Shown here: positions 36,063-46,050 of the stretch, one piece after another
How positions within the stretch are numbered: position 1 is the first letter of the stretch
Layout: each line of letters begins with the position of its first letter
Assembly: GCF_041321095.1 (NCBI RefSeq)
Contig: NZ_JBGGWE010000013.1
Span: forward strand, 102,047 to 166,046
DNA from: Fibrella arboris
Lineage (GTDB): Bacteria; Bacteroidota; Bacteroidia; Cytophagales; Spirosomataceae
Reading direction: 5' to 3'
Length of the DNA stretch: 64,000 nucleotides
Program-made: the position numbers and the translations under genes
The notes under the pieces: generated by a model
Seen by the model: the letters and a program-made list of their open reading frames with translations, nothing else
What the model was told of the DNA's origin: nothing
Databases searched by the model: none

Positions 36063-39000
36063 TCACTCCACCACAAGTTGCACCGGGCCTAGCAGACCAG
36101 CTTCCTGCAAGGGTTTACCCCCCAACCGGAACGGGGCGGTGGTGTTGGCAATACGCTTCGATTCGGGCAAGGCCTGGTCGCCAATCAGCCTGTTGGCCCA
36201 GGTGTTACTGACTTCGATGGTGATCGTGTTGACGCCCTTTTTCAAGTGTTTGGTAAGCTCGACGCGGTACGGTGCTGTCCAGGCAATGCCGCAGGAAACG
36301 CCGTTCAGTTTAACATCAGCGATGTTGGCTAGTTTACCCAGCTCAAGCCAGGTACGTTGCTTCTGTTTCCTGCTCGCGGCAGGTGACCAGGTAATCGCTT
36401 TGGAATAAGTAGCAGTACCTGAATAGTAGCGAATCGACGAGTCGGGGTGTTGGCTCCAATCGTTGAGGTTGGCAAAGGATTGCGGCTGTTTGGGGCCACC
36501 AAAGGCCGGGTCAAACTGCACCTGCCAGGGGCCTTCCAGGGTGACAACGGGCGTTGGTTCGACCCAGTTTTTGCCGGCAATCGGCGGCTGGCTTGCTGGT
36601 TTACGGAAGATGATAAAGAGCGATGCGTGCGGGTCGAGACGGAGCGTAAGCTGGGTACGTTTGTTCTGGCTGTTCCACTGCCGGGCCGTCGTCAGTTCAT
36701 CCGTAACGGCATCGTACAACTCCGGCAACTTGCCAGCTACCCGAAACGAGAAGGCCAACTCACGGCGGGTTGGTTGCTGATTGGCGATAAAATAAATGTC
36801 TGTTTCGGCATCAACCCGGTGCGTCCAGGCAATGTCGCCCGCATACGTACCTGTCGGCTCCGTTGCGATCATGTCAGGCTGTATGCCGAGTTTGGCGAAC
36901 GTACCTGGCTGGAAGGGCGTTTGCACGACCCGACCTTTCCCCAACGGCTTTATCTGGAAACTTGTTGCTCCGTCGGTCACCGTCTCGAACTGCCCGCCCC
37001 ATAGCTTGTCAGCCAGTGCTTTAACGTTGGCATCATCCCCTTTTCCGGCTGAAAAAACAGGCTTGTCACCGATGAGTATAGTTGCGCCTTCGGTCACCAG
37101 TTTCACGAACTGAGCCATTGATTCAGGTGTCATGAACGTGTTATTGGTGTTCATCGGGTGTTTTTGCGGTAAGACCAGTAGCGAATAGCCCGTCTCTGGC
37201 GAGAAAGAAACCGTTCTGCCCTTCGTTGTCGAGGTCAGCAACGCGTCGGCGCTAAACGAATCGTAGGCGTAGCCACGAAGCGGATTTACCCAGTTCTCCG
37301 GGTCGGCCATGTTCGCCGAATGAGTAACGCCCGCCGGTAACTGCCGGAGCGGTTCACCCACATTGGCCAGCCGGTTCACTTCCTTCTCAACAACCTCACG
37401 GCCAAAAATACCCGGTAGCGTCGACACCAGCCGGTCGGGCAATATGGAGCGGCGGGGCATATCGTCGCCGGTAAATACGGCCATGTCGGCCACGGGTTTT
37501 CCCCGTTGCAGCAGTGCCTGGCAGCGCGTGGCGTAGTCGACCCAGGCACGGGCCGGTTTCCACCAGGTCTGGTCGCGCTGAAAGTATAGGCCGACGCCAT
37601 CGAGGGTCATGCCGGGCTTACGGTTGAGCCAGGGATTATGCGTAAACACGTGATAGACCAACTTGTTGATGCCCAACGCATACGTCCGATCCTGGAGCGT
37701 TTTCAGCATTCCCGGATGCTCGTTCCAGGCCATCCTGACGGTGGTGAACCCCTCTGCCTGCACGATGTTTTTGCCGTAGATATGGGCCGCCGACACCGCA
37801 TCGAGCATGTCGTTGGGCTTGTCATGGGTCGGGCTGTTCAGCCAGAATTCGCCCATTGGAATATCCACCTGTTTGTAATGCGCCAGCCCATCGCTGACCA
37901 TCGTTGGGGCTACGCTTTCGGCCGTAAACAGCACGCCTTTCTGCCGCGCCAGCTCAGCCAGCGTTTTATAAAACGTGTCGACCACCAGTTCAGCTACTGT
38001 CCGGCGAACATCGTACAAGACCTGTTCCGACCGCTCAGCACTTTCGACCGGAATGCCCGTCATCACTGGCAGATAGGGCAGCAGGTCGTACCCGCGTCGT
38101 TTTCTGAACGCTTCCGCAAAGCCGGTCGACCAGTTTTGACTGCCACATTCCCAACTATCGACATGAAAGACCTTCATCACGTTTTTGCTCAGGTCGGGGC
38201 CAATCTGCCGCTGGGCTTCACCAAACCAACTATTGACTTGCAGGGTGATGGCATCAGGATTGAACTTATCGCATTCCAGCCCTTTTCCCGCCCCGCCCGT
38301 GGCGTTGGTTTGCCCGGTTGAGGTGTGACCAATGCGTAGAATTGTCCACGTACCGGCTGGAGCGTTCCAATTCAGTTGGCCATTTTCAGCGAGGTTTGAT
38401 GACAGGTCAATGATCCTGTTTAGCGGAACGCATTGCTCATCGGGGATCTGTGCGCTCGTCGACCGCTCGCTCAACCGCCACACAGCCGCTGACTTTCCTT
38501 CAAACTGATTGATCCGGGCTTCTTCCGACAGTTCCAGCCCAACCAGTTTCAGGCCAGGTTTCCACTTGGCCGCATCCAGGTCTTCTGCGCCGGGTTCAGA
38601 ACTGGCTTTGTCATACGTAAACCGAAAGAAACGGGCGGTTGTGGGCGCAATCGAATGGGTGACGTCAGCGTCGGTGTCCTGCCAGCCGTGGCGCGGTGGC
38701 TGAAGCCGGCCGGCCGGTCGAAAGTTAATTCCGTCATCGCTGACATCGATTTTAAGGCGGTGCGCCTGGTAATTGTTGCCGCCGGTTCTGACCAGAATTG
38801 ACCGACAGGTAAACGGCTGATCGTAGGCGTACTGAATCCAGCAAGTCGTATCGCTCTTAAAACTTTCCTTATTATCCCGATTCACCAAAAACTGCGGCGT
38901 AATGCCTGGCCTACTCGACGTAATCCTCGGCACCGACTGGCTGGCTTGTACTTTCTTCGGAAACGCAAGCACCTTAATATCCCGGTAGAAACCCTCGTTT

Positions 39001-39512
39001 TTTGTGGGCTGGGGCAGTGCCAGCGAAACAGGTTGACCGCCCTGAACAGTCACCGACGTGTACACAACTTTCTGCATCGACAGTTCGGGCGTGATCCACG
39101 GGCCACCCGCCAGGGCAAAGCCATCGCTTACGTGCATGCCCATTTCCAGCCCAAGTCGCTTCGCTTCCCGCATGGAGTGGCGCACCATTTCCCACCAGCG
39201 CGGACTCAGTTGCTCGGTGGTGGGCGTCATCAGCGGTGGGTTCGTTACGCCCTTGATCGGCATCAGGTACGCCCCGCCAATGCCCGCTTCTTTCATTGCT
39301 TCCAGGTCGGCCGTGATGCCTTCTTTCGACACCGCACCCTGCATCCAGTACCAGAACACCCAGGGCTTCGCGGCCTGCGGCACGTACCCAGCGTACATTG
39401 ATCCAGACCGGGGCCGGGCAATCAACTGCGCTAATCCCCCCGCCGACTGGGCAGTTACTTCACCGGCTAGTACGGCGATGAGCAAGGAAAGATAGATGAT
39501 GCGTTTAAGCAT
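36063..39512 (-). CDS. GH106 alpha-L-rhamnosidase
   Basis: 1149 residues, signal ending GEVTAQS. PWVFWYWMQGAVSKEGITAD, LEAMKEAGIGGAYLMPIKGV and WWEMVRHSMREAKRLGLEMG are typical of the GH106 barrel entry. VFHVDSWECGSQNWS, RRGYDLLPYLPVMTG and FTAESVAPTMVSDGLAHYKQ continue the core, and a GH2-like jelly roll closes the protein (WLELGKLANIADVKLNGVSC). The length is normal for the family. Characterised members remove L-rhamnose from rhamnogalacturonan-I or -II in the periplasm. It is the last gene of the minus-strand run starting at 48255, 102 bases after the GH2 gene, with a hairpin between them. Confidence 0.88.
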   Translation of the reverse strand: MLKRIIYLSLLIAVLAGEVTAQSAGGLAQLIARPRSGSMYAGYVPQAAKPWVFWYWMQGAVSKEGITADLEAMKEAGIGGAYLMPIKGVTNPPLMTPTTEQLSPRWWEMVRHSMREAKRLGLEMGMHVSDGFALAGGPWITPELSMQKVVYTSVTVQGGQPVSLALPQPTKNEGFYRDIKVLAFPKKVQASQSVPRITSSRPGITPQFLVNRDNKESFKSDTTCWIQYAYDQPFTCRSILVRTGGNNYQAHRLKIDVSDDGINFRPAGRLQPPRHGWQDTDADVTHSIAPTTARFFRFTYDKASSEPGAEDLDAAKWKPGLKLVGLELSEEARINQFEGKSAAVWRLSERSTSAQIPDEQCVPLNRIIDLSSNLAENGQLNWNAPAGTWTILRIGHTSTGQTNATGGAGKGLECDKFNPDAITLQVNSWFGEAQRQIGPDLSKNVMKVFHVDSWECGSQNWSTGFAEAFRKRRGYDLLPYLPVMTGIPVESAERSEQVLYDVRRTVAELVVDTFYKTLAELARQKGVLFTAESVAPTMVSDGLAHYKQVDIPMGEFWLNSPTHDKPNDMLDAVSAAHIYGKNIVQAEGFTTVRMAWNEHPGMLKTLQDRTYALGINKLVYHVFTHNPWLNRKPGMTLDGVGLYFQRDQTWWKPARAWVDYATRCQALLQRGKPVADMAVFTGDDMPRRSILPDRLVSTLPGIFGREVVEKEVNRLANVGEPLRQLPAGVTHSANMADPENWVNPLRGYAYDSFSADALLTSTTKGRTVSFSPETGYSLLVLPQKHPMNTNNTFMTPESMAQFVKLVTEGATILIGDKPVFSAGKGDDANVKALADKLWGGQFETVTDGATSFQIKPLGKGRVVQTPFQPGTFAKLGIQPDMIATEPTGTYAGDIAWTHRVDAETDIYFIANQQPTRRELAFSFRVAGKLPELYDAVTDELTTARQWNSQNKRTQLTLRLDPHASLFIIFRKPASQPPIAGKNWVEPTPVVTLEGPWQVQFDPAFGGPKQPQSFANLNDWSQHPDSSIRYYSGTATYSKAITWSPAASRKQKQRTWLELGKLANIADVKLNGVSCGIAWTAPYRVELTKHLKKGVNTITIEVSNTWANRLIGDQALPESKRIANTTAPFRLGGKPLQEAGLLGPVQLVVE

Positions 39513-39540
39513 GGTTTTGATTTAGATTTCAGCGTGTTGC

Positions 39541-39614
39541 GGCTTCGCGCTGTAGGGTGTTGTTTGGCGTTGTGTGTTGATTAGCAATTAATGCGTCAGC
39601 AACACACAACGCCA
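39541..39614. repeat. Hairpin with dispersed 13-mer between GH2 and GH106
   Basis: 15-base arms (39565-39579 and 39600-39614, TGGCGTTGTGTGTTG and complement) right at the GH2 stop. 39541-39553 is GGCTTCGCGCTGT, also at 3083-3095 and, inverted, at 48380-48392. 39593-39607 is the complement of a 15-mer at 5964-5978 (GTGTGTTGCTGACGC). These shared pieces mark a dispersed repeat family. Confidence 0.7.
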
Positions 39615-42035
39615 TCACTTGCTAATCAACTCAACAACAGCCATTTGCAAGCCTTCCGACGTTGCTTTGATGGTTAGCTTACCCGGCTTATCCGTTGTTT
39701 TGATGATGGCCAGGCACTTGCCGCTGTAGGCTTTTCGGTAATTTGCCCTGAACGGTTCGAGGCTGGCCTGATACCCGTTATCGACGCCCGCCAGTGTGCC
39801 CTCGCCGGTGACTGTAAACGTGATCAGATGATTGGCATCGGGGACCAGATTACCCTGCTCGTCCAGCACGTTGACGGTGACGAACGACAGGTCTTTTCGG
39901 TCTGCTTGTAGCGCGGCTCGGTCTGCGATAAGCTGAATCCTGGCAGGCTTTCCCGCCGTTGACATGGTTCGTGTCAGCCTGGTTGTGTCGGCTTTTCGGG
40001 AAATAGCTTTTAACGTACCTGGCTCATACGGCACGCGCCACATCACGTGCAGGTCGTCGCCGGTTTTCTTCCGTACGCCCAGCGATTTATCGTTCAGAAA
40101 CAGCTCAACCTCATCGGCCTGATTGTAGTATGCCCACACATCGACAACCTTGCCTTTCGGCCAGTTCCAGTGCGGAAACAGGTGCAAAACCGGCCTATCT
40201 GTCCATTCCGACTGGTACATGTAATACACGTCTTTAGGGAAACCGGCCAGGTCAAGAATGCCAAAGTATGAACTACGGGCAGGCCACGGGTAGGGGTGTG
40301 GTTCACCGAGATAATCGAAGCCGGTCCAGACAAAGATGCCCGCCATATGCGGTAGCTTCCTGATCACCTTCCAGGTTTGTTCGTGCGTAGACCCCCAGTA
40401 GGCGGCTTCGTTATCATAGGCCGACGCCGTCCAGTCGGGGTTACCGTCGGTGAATTTGGCTGGTCCACCTTTTCCCCACAGCCGAACCGAGTCGGAGGGC
40501 ATATCGTAATGGCCGCGCGTTTGCAATGACGAGCCGGTTTCGGAAGCAATTATGGCCTGATTGGGAAACGTTTTCGGAAAATCGGCGTAGGCTTCGTGTT
40601 TATAATTAAACCCCAAAAGATCCAGTGCCCCCGACCGATAGATGAAATTCTTCGCCGGTATGTTCTCCGTCAACGCCGACGTTACGGGGCGGCTCGTATC
40701 CAGTTTTTTCACGATCTGGGCCAGTTCACGTGTGATCGTAAGTCCCGTTGAATCAAACTGTTCGCGGATTTCATTGCCGATACTCCACATAAAAATCGAC
40801 GGGTGATTCCGGTCGCGACGGATCATGGTTTCGAGGTCGGTTTTATGCCACTTGTCCCAACTAAGCCCGTAATCCTGCTTCGACTTCTTTTTCTTCCACA
40901 TGTCGAAGGCTTCATCCATGACAATAAAGCCCATTTCGTCGCAGAGCGTCAGAAATTCGGGGTCAGGTGGGTTATGAGCCGTGCGAATGCCGTTGCAACC
41001 CATGGTTTTCAACAGCTCAAGCTGGCGTTGCATGGCGCGGCGGTTCACGGCGGCCCCCAACGCGCCCAGATCATGGTGCAGACACACGCCCTTGATCTTT
41101 GTTGGCCGTCCATTCAGCGAAAACCCGGTGGCAGGATCGAACGTGAAGGTGCGGATTCCCAGCGGCGTTTCGTAGCTGTCTTCCAGGCTGTTCTGCCGGT
41201 AAATCCGGGTGACGATTTTATACAGATATGGCTTCTCCGTTGACCAGAGAATGGGGTTGGGCAGTTCAATTTCCGGCGCAACTGTTTTCAGTGTGTCGGT
41301 CAACTGTACAGCCGTTAGTGTGTAACTGGCAACCTTCGTGCCCTGGGCATTCAACACATCATTGCCGATTTGCACGATGTGGCCCTGCCGACCAGTCGTG
41401 TTCCGAACAGTAATTTGGAGCTTAATAATGGCCAGGTTTTTCCGAACCGTGGGCGTTGTCGCAAACGTACCCCACTGATCGACGGCAATTGATGAGGTAG
41501 TCACGAGCCGGACGTTGCGGTAAATGCCAGACCCGGTATACCAGCGCGAATTGGGCTGGGCTGCATTGTCGACACGGACGGCGATGGTGTTTTTTTCGGT
41601 GCCAAACTTCAGGTATTTGCTGAGTTCATAGCGAAACGAACTGTAGCCATAGGGCCTGATGCCCAGGTACGTCCCGTTGATCCAGACTTCGCTGTTGCGG
41701 TACACGCCATCAAATTCGATGTAAACGTTTTTGCCTGTCGACGAAACCGGAACAGTAAACGTTTTCCGATACCAGCCGATGCCCGTTGGCAGCGCACCTT
41801 CCTGCGTGGTGCTGAGGTGGTGCTCGCTAAACTGCCCTTCTATGCTCCAGTCGTGGGGCAGGGTCAGTGTTCGCCAGCCCGCATCTGAAAAGGCGGGGTC
41901 TTTGGCCCTGGCATCATCACCCAGAAAAAAACGCCAGTTGTTGTTAAAATCGAGGCTAGTACGCGGCCCGGTTTGGGCAAAAACGGCTGTCGGCAACGTA
42001 CCCAGCAACAGCCAGCAAAGAATGAGTTTTTTCAT
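39615..42035 (-). CDS. GH2 glycosidase with DUF4982-type C-terminus
   Basis: 806 residues, signal ending TAVFAQT. SLDFNNNWRFFLGDD and WRTLTLPHDWSIEG start a GH2 jelly roll; RRAMQRQLELLKTMGCNGIR and TAHNPPDPEFLTLCDEMGF mark the barrel. The acid/base is Glu422 in SIGNEIRE and the nucleophile is Glu499 in IASETGSS, both intact. DVWAYYNQADEVELFLNDKS opens the DUF4982-like sandwich and a further Ig-like domain ends the protein. Enzymes of this layout are usually beta-galactosidases, but beta-glucuronidase and beta-arabinosidase activity also occurs. It is three bases from the propeller gene upstream, so they are tightly coupled. Confidence 0.85.
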   Translation of the reverse strand: MKKLILCWLLLGTLPTAVFAQTGPRTSLDFNNNWRFFLGDDARAKDPAFSDAGWRTLTLPHDWSIEGQFSEHHLSTTQEGALPTGIGWYRKTFTVPVSSTGKNVYIEFDGVYRNSEVWINGTYLGIRPYGYSSFRYELSKYLKFGTEKNTIAVRVDNAAQPNSRWYTGSGIYRNVRLVTTSSIAVDQWGTFATTPTVRKNLAIIKLQITVRNTTGRQGHIVQIGNDVLNAQGTKVASYTLTAVQLTDTLKTVAPEIELPNPILWSTEKPYLYKIVTRIYRQNSLEDSYETPLGIRTFTFDPATGFSLNGRPTKIKGVCLHHDLGALGAAVNRRAMQRQLELLKTMGCNGIRTAHNPPDPEFLTLCDEMGFIVMDEAFDMWKKKKSKQDYGLSWDKWHKTDLETMIRRDRNHPSIFMWSIGNEIREQFDSTGLTITRELAQIVKKLDTSRPVTSALTENIPAKNFIYRSGALDLLGFNYKHEAYADFPKTFPNQAIIASETGSSLQTRGHYDMPSDSVRLWGKGGPAKFTDGNPDWTASAYDNEAAYWGSTHEQTWKVIRKLPHMAGIFVWTGFDYLGEPHPYPWPARSSYFGILDLAGFPKDVYYMYQSEWTDRPVLHLFPHWNWPKGKVVDVWAYYNQADEVELFLNDKSLGVRKKTGDDLHVMWRVPYEPGTLKAISRKADTTRLTRTMSTAGKPARIQLIADRAALQADRKDLSFVTVNVLDEQGNLVPDANHLITFTVTGEGTLAGVDNGYQASLEPFRANYRKAYSGKCLAIIKTTDKPGKLTIKATSEGLQMAVVELISK

Positions 42036-42038
42036 CGA

Positions 42039-43151
42039 CTATTTTTGGCTAACAGGCACAAACTGCTTGCTGCTCTTACCCAGATCAACGGACGTTGCCA
42101 CGGCAATGCCCCGCTGATCCTGCTTGTTCACGGCGCAATAGAAGTGATACACGATGCCTTTGTGCTTTACTACGAACGATTTGTGCGCATAGAGTTCGTC
42201 ATAAGGCTCCGAGGGTTCAACCAGATTCGCACCAGTCCAGTCGGTCCAGTTGACAAGGTCATTCGACACGGCGAATCGGTTGAAGGCACCTTTCCGGTCT
42301 TGCCAGAAGGCACCAAAATAGAACATCACCCACAGATCATCTAGCTGCTGGATCACGGCATCGCCCGTAATACCAGCCGGATGCATCAGCACGGGTTCTC
42401 TACGGAAGCGTTGCCAGTTCAGCATATCGTCGGAAACGGCCATGCCAATACGCTCGAACCAGCGCGTTTTGTTCACGCCGGTCGTGTCGCCGTTGGCATT
42501 ATAGTACATCACGAAGGGATGGCCCGTTAGCTGCTGTTTGTCGTGAATGACGGTGCTTTTGAACAGTTTACGGTTTTCCCACCAGCGAACGTCGGCATCT
42601 TTTGCCGTCAGCACGGGCGCTGGTTTACGCTGCCATTCATGTACCCTGGCCGGACTTTTCGGGGTATAGGCCATGCCGATGGATAGGTCGCCCGCTTCGT
42701 AGCCGCGCGCCGCGCCGCCGAAATACGACATCCAGTAGTTGCCCTTGTAGCTGGTCAGTTTATAGCTTCCGCCCCATCGGGTATCCTGAAGCGCATTGTA
42801 CCCCGCTTTCTGATTTGTATCCCATTGCTGACTCGTGCTGTCCGAAAAGGCCATAATCCGCCCCTGAGTTTCCCAGTGCAGCAGATCCTTACTTCTTGCG
42901 AGCCAGGTTTCGTAGCCACGACCGTTATAGATCAGGTACGTCATGAACCAGTTTTTCCCCTTCCGAAAGACCGTTGGACAATCCATCTTCTGCGAATTAT
43001 CGGCTGGCGTCATCACCAGCCCATACTTATACGGCGTCTTTACTTCGTCGTAAATACGCTGCATTTGTGCCTCAGAAATGCGGGGCGATTGCGCAAAAAA
43101 TGGGGTAGACAGCAGGCAAAAGAGTATAACTCGGATGATTGGGCAGGTCAT
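42039..43151 (-). CDS. GH43/GH130-fold five-bladed propeller glycosidase-like protein
   Basis: 370 residues from ATG 43151; the frame extends 12 codons further but the signal MTCPIIRVILFCLLSTPFFA fits the inner start. Blade-like repeats are MDCPTVFRKGKNWFMTYLIY, WLARSKDLLHWE, GDAVIQQLDDLWVMFYFGAF and RFAVSNDLVNWTDW. DCPTV would hold a catalytic Asp and GDAVI is the matching inner-blade motif. It could be GH43-like or GH130-like; neither the full acid/base set nor a named subfamily was recognised. It lies in one operon with the GH2 downstream and the GH78 123 bases upstream. Confidence 0.6.
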   Translation of the reverse strand: MTCPIIRVILFCLLSTPFFAQSPRISEAQMQRIYDEVKTPYKYGLVMTPADNSQKMDCPTVFRKGKNWFMTYLIYNGRGYETWLARSKDLLHWETQGRIMAFSDSTSQQWDTNQKAGYNALQDTRWGGSYKLTSYKGNYWMSYFGGAARGYEAGDLSIGMAYTPKSPARVHEWQRKPAPVLTAKDADVRWWENRKLFKSTVIHDKQQLTGHPFVMYYNANGDTTGVNKTRWFERIGMAVSDDMLNWQRFRREPVLMHPAGITGDAVIQQLDDLWVMFYFGAFWQDRKGAFNRFAVSNDLVNWTDWTGANLVEPSEPYDELYAHKSFVVKHKGIVYHFYCAVNKQDQRGIAVATSVDLGKSSKQFVPVSQK

Positions 43152-43274
43152 TAGTTGGGTCGATATCAACGGCTGTCTACTCAGCATCCAAATCTATCCC
43201 TGATAAACGCTATCACTGTCCACAATTTTCTCGAATGACTGTAGGATATTGGCGTGGTGATCAGTGAGTACCTC

Positions 43275-46049
43275 CTATCCCTTCACACGGAACCGATACG
43301 TACCTGAACCGACGGTGATTCGTGCCCGGTCTTTCTCGAATCCGGTCAACGTGGCTTCTTTGCTTTTGGCAATGGGCGTGTCGCTTTCGGTGATGGTACT
43401 GGCTTTCGTGGCGGGCAGGTAAATGGTCGATGTGGTGTTGGGCGGAATCTGAACGGTCAGCGTAAAATCCGCGCCCTTCTTCGTCCACTCGCTACTAATC
43501 AGGCCATAGGGCGATGCGTAGGTTGCCTTCGCACTCGTCACATCGCCAACGGGCTGCGGGTAAATTTTACTGCTTCGGAAAGCCACTGAACTGTCTTCCT
43601 GCTTAATGCCCGCCAGCCCGGCGTAAAGCCATTCCATCAGGTGCCCCAGCATAAAATGGTTGTTCGAGACTGAGGGCAGTGCCTGCCACGATTCGGTCAG
43701 GGCTGTTGCACCTTTCGCCAGTTGGTAGCCATAGCCGGGTACGTCGGCGCGGCTGTTCATATCGAAAATCACGTCGGACCGACCCGCCTCTTCCAGCGCC
43801 CGCAACAGATACCGGTAGCCAATATCACCGGCAGTAAGGCTGTTGTTGCGGCTGCGAATGTCTTTTATGATGTTGTCAACGACAGCCTCCCGGTAGGGCG
43901 GCTCCACCAGATTCATGTACAGCGCCATGGCATTGGCCGTCTGGCTGTTCGTCGCATACTGCTTCGTTTCCTTGTTAAAAAACGCCTGGTTAAACGCCGT
44001 TTTGACCTGTTTGGCGAGGTCAGTGTAGCGGTCGGCATCGGCGGGTCTGTTCAGCATCCGGGCAATCTGCTCCATGATGGTCAGATCGTAATAATACATG
44101 GCGGTGCCGGTCACACCCATTGGCGTCAGTTGCGAAACGCCCGGTGGGTTGGGGCCGAGATCGTACCAGTCGCCAAGGCCCTGCGATAGTAGGTGGTTAG
44201 TGGCTTTGGTGCCCAGATACGTCAGGTAGCGTTGCATCATGGGGTAGCTGTCGGCCAACTCCGCTTTTTCGCCGTACCATTGGTAGAGATACCAGGGCAC
44301 AATGATGGCGCTGCTGCCCCATTCCGGCGAGTCACGGAAGATGCCGCCACCCCAGTCGAACTTCACATATTCGGGCGCAATCTCGGGGATTAGCCCGTCA
44401 GCAAGCTGCGAATCTTTCATGTCCTGCACTTCTTTCTTCAGCAAACTGGCGATGTCGTACTGGTAGCGAACGGAAGCGCCCATCAGGTGCAGCTCTTCCA
44501 GCCAGCCCAGTTTTTCGCGGTGCGGACAGTCGGTGAATACACTGGCCATGTTGCTCTTTATACCCCAGTCAATCAGCGTATTGGTTCTGTTGAGCAGGTC
44601 ATTCGAGCAGACGAACGTACCTGCGCCCGCGGCGGCGTTTCGGGTATGTAGCCCAACGAGTTCGCTCACTTCCGGCTGGCTTTTCGGGTTCTGCTCACCC
44701 ATCGGTACACCCCCTTTGAGTTGCAGGTAGCGGAAGCCGTAGTACGTAAAGCGAGGCTGCCACGTTTCAGGTACGTTGCCTTTCAGGATGTACTCAAAAT
44801 AGAACGGACTACCCGACGCTTTCTGGGTTACCGCCCCGTCGGCTTTCAGCAGTTCAGCCGGGTATACGCGAATGGTGTCGCCCCGCTTGCCCTGCACCGT
44901 CAGCCTGATGATTCCCGATGCGTTTTGGCCCAGGTCATACACCCAATCGCCCGAATCGAGCCGTTTTTTGCTGACCGGCGCAAACGTATCGAATACCTTT
45001 AGCGGCTCCTGAAACTGCGCGTTCAGCACCGGCGGCCCATCGACGACCAGCGCCTTTCGCCAGGTGACATCCTGAAAAACGGGACGATCCCAATCCGCTT
45101 GTTCGAGCATGGCGTTGTAGTTTTCCCCACCGTAAATGCTGGAAAAAGTAATGGGCGACGGGGCCGTTTTCCAGGTTTCATCGCTCACGATATTGTCTTG
45201 CGACCCGTCAGCATAGCTGATAAGCAACCGCGAAATCAGCTTGGGATAGCCAAACATCACTTTCAACTTTCGGAAACGGTCTTTCACCGGTGGTACGTAG
45301 TAAAACCCGTTTCCGAGCATGACGCCCAGCGCATTCTCGCCTGACTTCAGTTTATGGGTCAAATCGAAGGTGACGTATTGGGCCTGTTTGTCGTATTTGG
45401 TCCAGCCCGGATCGAGGAAGTGATCGCCGATCTTCTGACCGTTCAGGTGCGCGTCGAACTGCCCGAGGCCGGCAATGAACAGCGTTGCCTGCTTGACAGG
45501 TTTACTCACCGTGAAGCGTTTACGAAGTAGCGGCAATACGTTTCCACCCTGTACAACATCTTTTTTGCCATCGGTCGGCAACACATTTACCAGCGAATCG
45601 GGGAGTTTATCGTAGCCTATCCAGTTGGCCCCTTTCCAGTCGGCGTTGGTCAGCAACCCCATCTGCCAGGCAGCCACCGCACTCCACGGCGACTCGGCAC
45701 CGTGGTTATCCCAGACCTTCACTTTCCAGTAATACGCCTTCGCCGATCCGAGCGGTTTGCCCTGGTAGCTCACCTGAATCGATGCCTGCGATACTATCTT
45801 GCCCGAATCCCAAACATTCCCCCTGTTCTGGCTCAACGCTTCCGGCGAATCGGCCACCAGAAGCCGATACGCTTTTTGCAGCGTACCACGCGAGGCCGAA
45901 GCGAGTTGCCAGCTAAACACCGGCTTCGTGGTCTGCACACCCACCGGATTGGTACGATTGTCGCAGCGTAGGTACGTCACACCCAATGGCTGAGCAACGC
46001 CAGCCGCCGCCAGGAGGAGTAAATAGGTCAGGATTATGAGCAATCGCAT
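43275..46049 (-). CDS. GH78 alpha-L-rhamnosidase (copy 1)
   Basis: 924 residues, signal ending AAAGVAQ. An N-terminal Ig-like domain starts LRCDNRTNPVGVQTTKPVFS; jelly-roll domains include RKRFTVSKPVKQATLFIAGL and LNGQKIGDHFLDPGWTKYDK. The (alpha/alpha)6 barrel carries FTDCPHREKLGWLEELHLMG, with the Glu of the DCPxRE motif as likely general acid, and ATALTESWQALPSVSNNHFM with the base Glu. The C-terminal sandwich ends the protein. The enzyme inverts and releases L-rhamnose. A second GH78 at 57822 is clearly diverged, so the two probably cut different linkages. The ATPase gene upstream ends one base before the start. Confidence 0.9.
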   Translation of the reverse strand: MRLLIILTYLLLLAAAGVAQPLGVTYLRCDNRTNPVGVQTTKPVFSWQLASASRGTLQKAYRLLVADSPEALSQNRGNVWDSGKIVSQASIQVSYQGKPLGSAKAYYWKVKVWDNHGAESPWSAVAAWQMGLLTNADWKGANWIGYDKLPDSLVNVLPTDGKKDVVQGGNVLPLLRKRFTVSKPVKQATLFIAGLGQFDAHLNGQKIGDHFLDPGWTKYDKQAQYVTFDLTHKLKSGENALGVMLGNGFYYVPPVKDRFRKLKVMFGYPKLISRLLISYADGSQDNIVSDETWKTAPSPITFSSIYGGENYNAMLEQADWDRPVFQDVTWRKALVVDGPPVLNAQFQEPLKVFDTFAPVSKKRLDSGDWVYDLGQNASGIIRLTVQGKRGDTIRVYPAELLKADGAVTQKASGSPFYFEYILKGNVPETWQPRFTYYGFRYLQLKGGVPMGEQNPKSQPEVSELVGLHTRNAAAGAGTFVCSNDLLNRTNTLIDWGIKSNMASVFTDCPHREKLGWLEELHLMGASVRYQYDIASLLKKEVQDMKDSQLADGLIPEIAPEYVKFDWGGGIFRDSPEWGSSAIIVPWYLYQWYGEKAELADSYPMMQRYLTYLGTKATNHLLSQGLGDWYDLGPNPPGVSQLTPMGVTGTAMYYYDLTIMEQIARMLNRPADADRYTDLAKQVKTAFNQAFFNKETKQYATNSQTANAMALYMNLVEPPYREAVVDNIIKDIRSRNNSLTAGDIGYRYLLRALEEAGRSDVIFDMNSRADVPGYGYQLAKGATALTESWQALPSVSNNHFMLGHLMEWLYAGLAGIKQEDSSVAFRSSKIYPQPVGDVTSAKATYASPYGLISSEWTKKGADFTLTVQIPPNTTSTIYLPATKASTITESDTPIAKSKEATLTGFEKDRARITVGSGTYRFRVKG

Positions 46050-46050
46050 A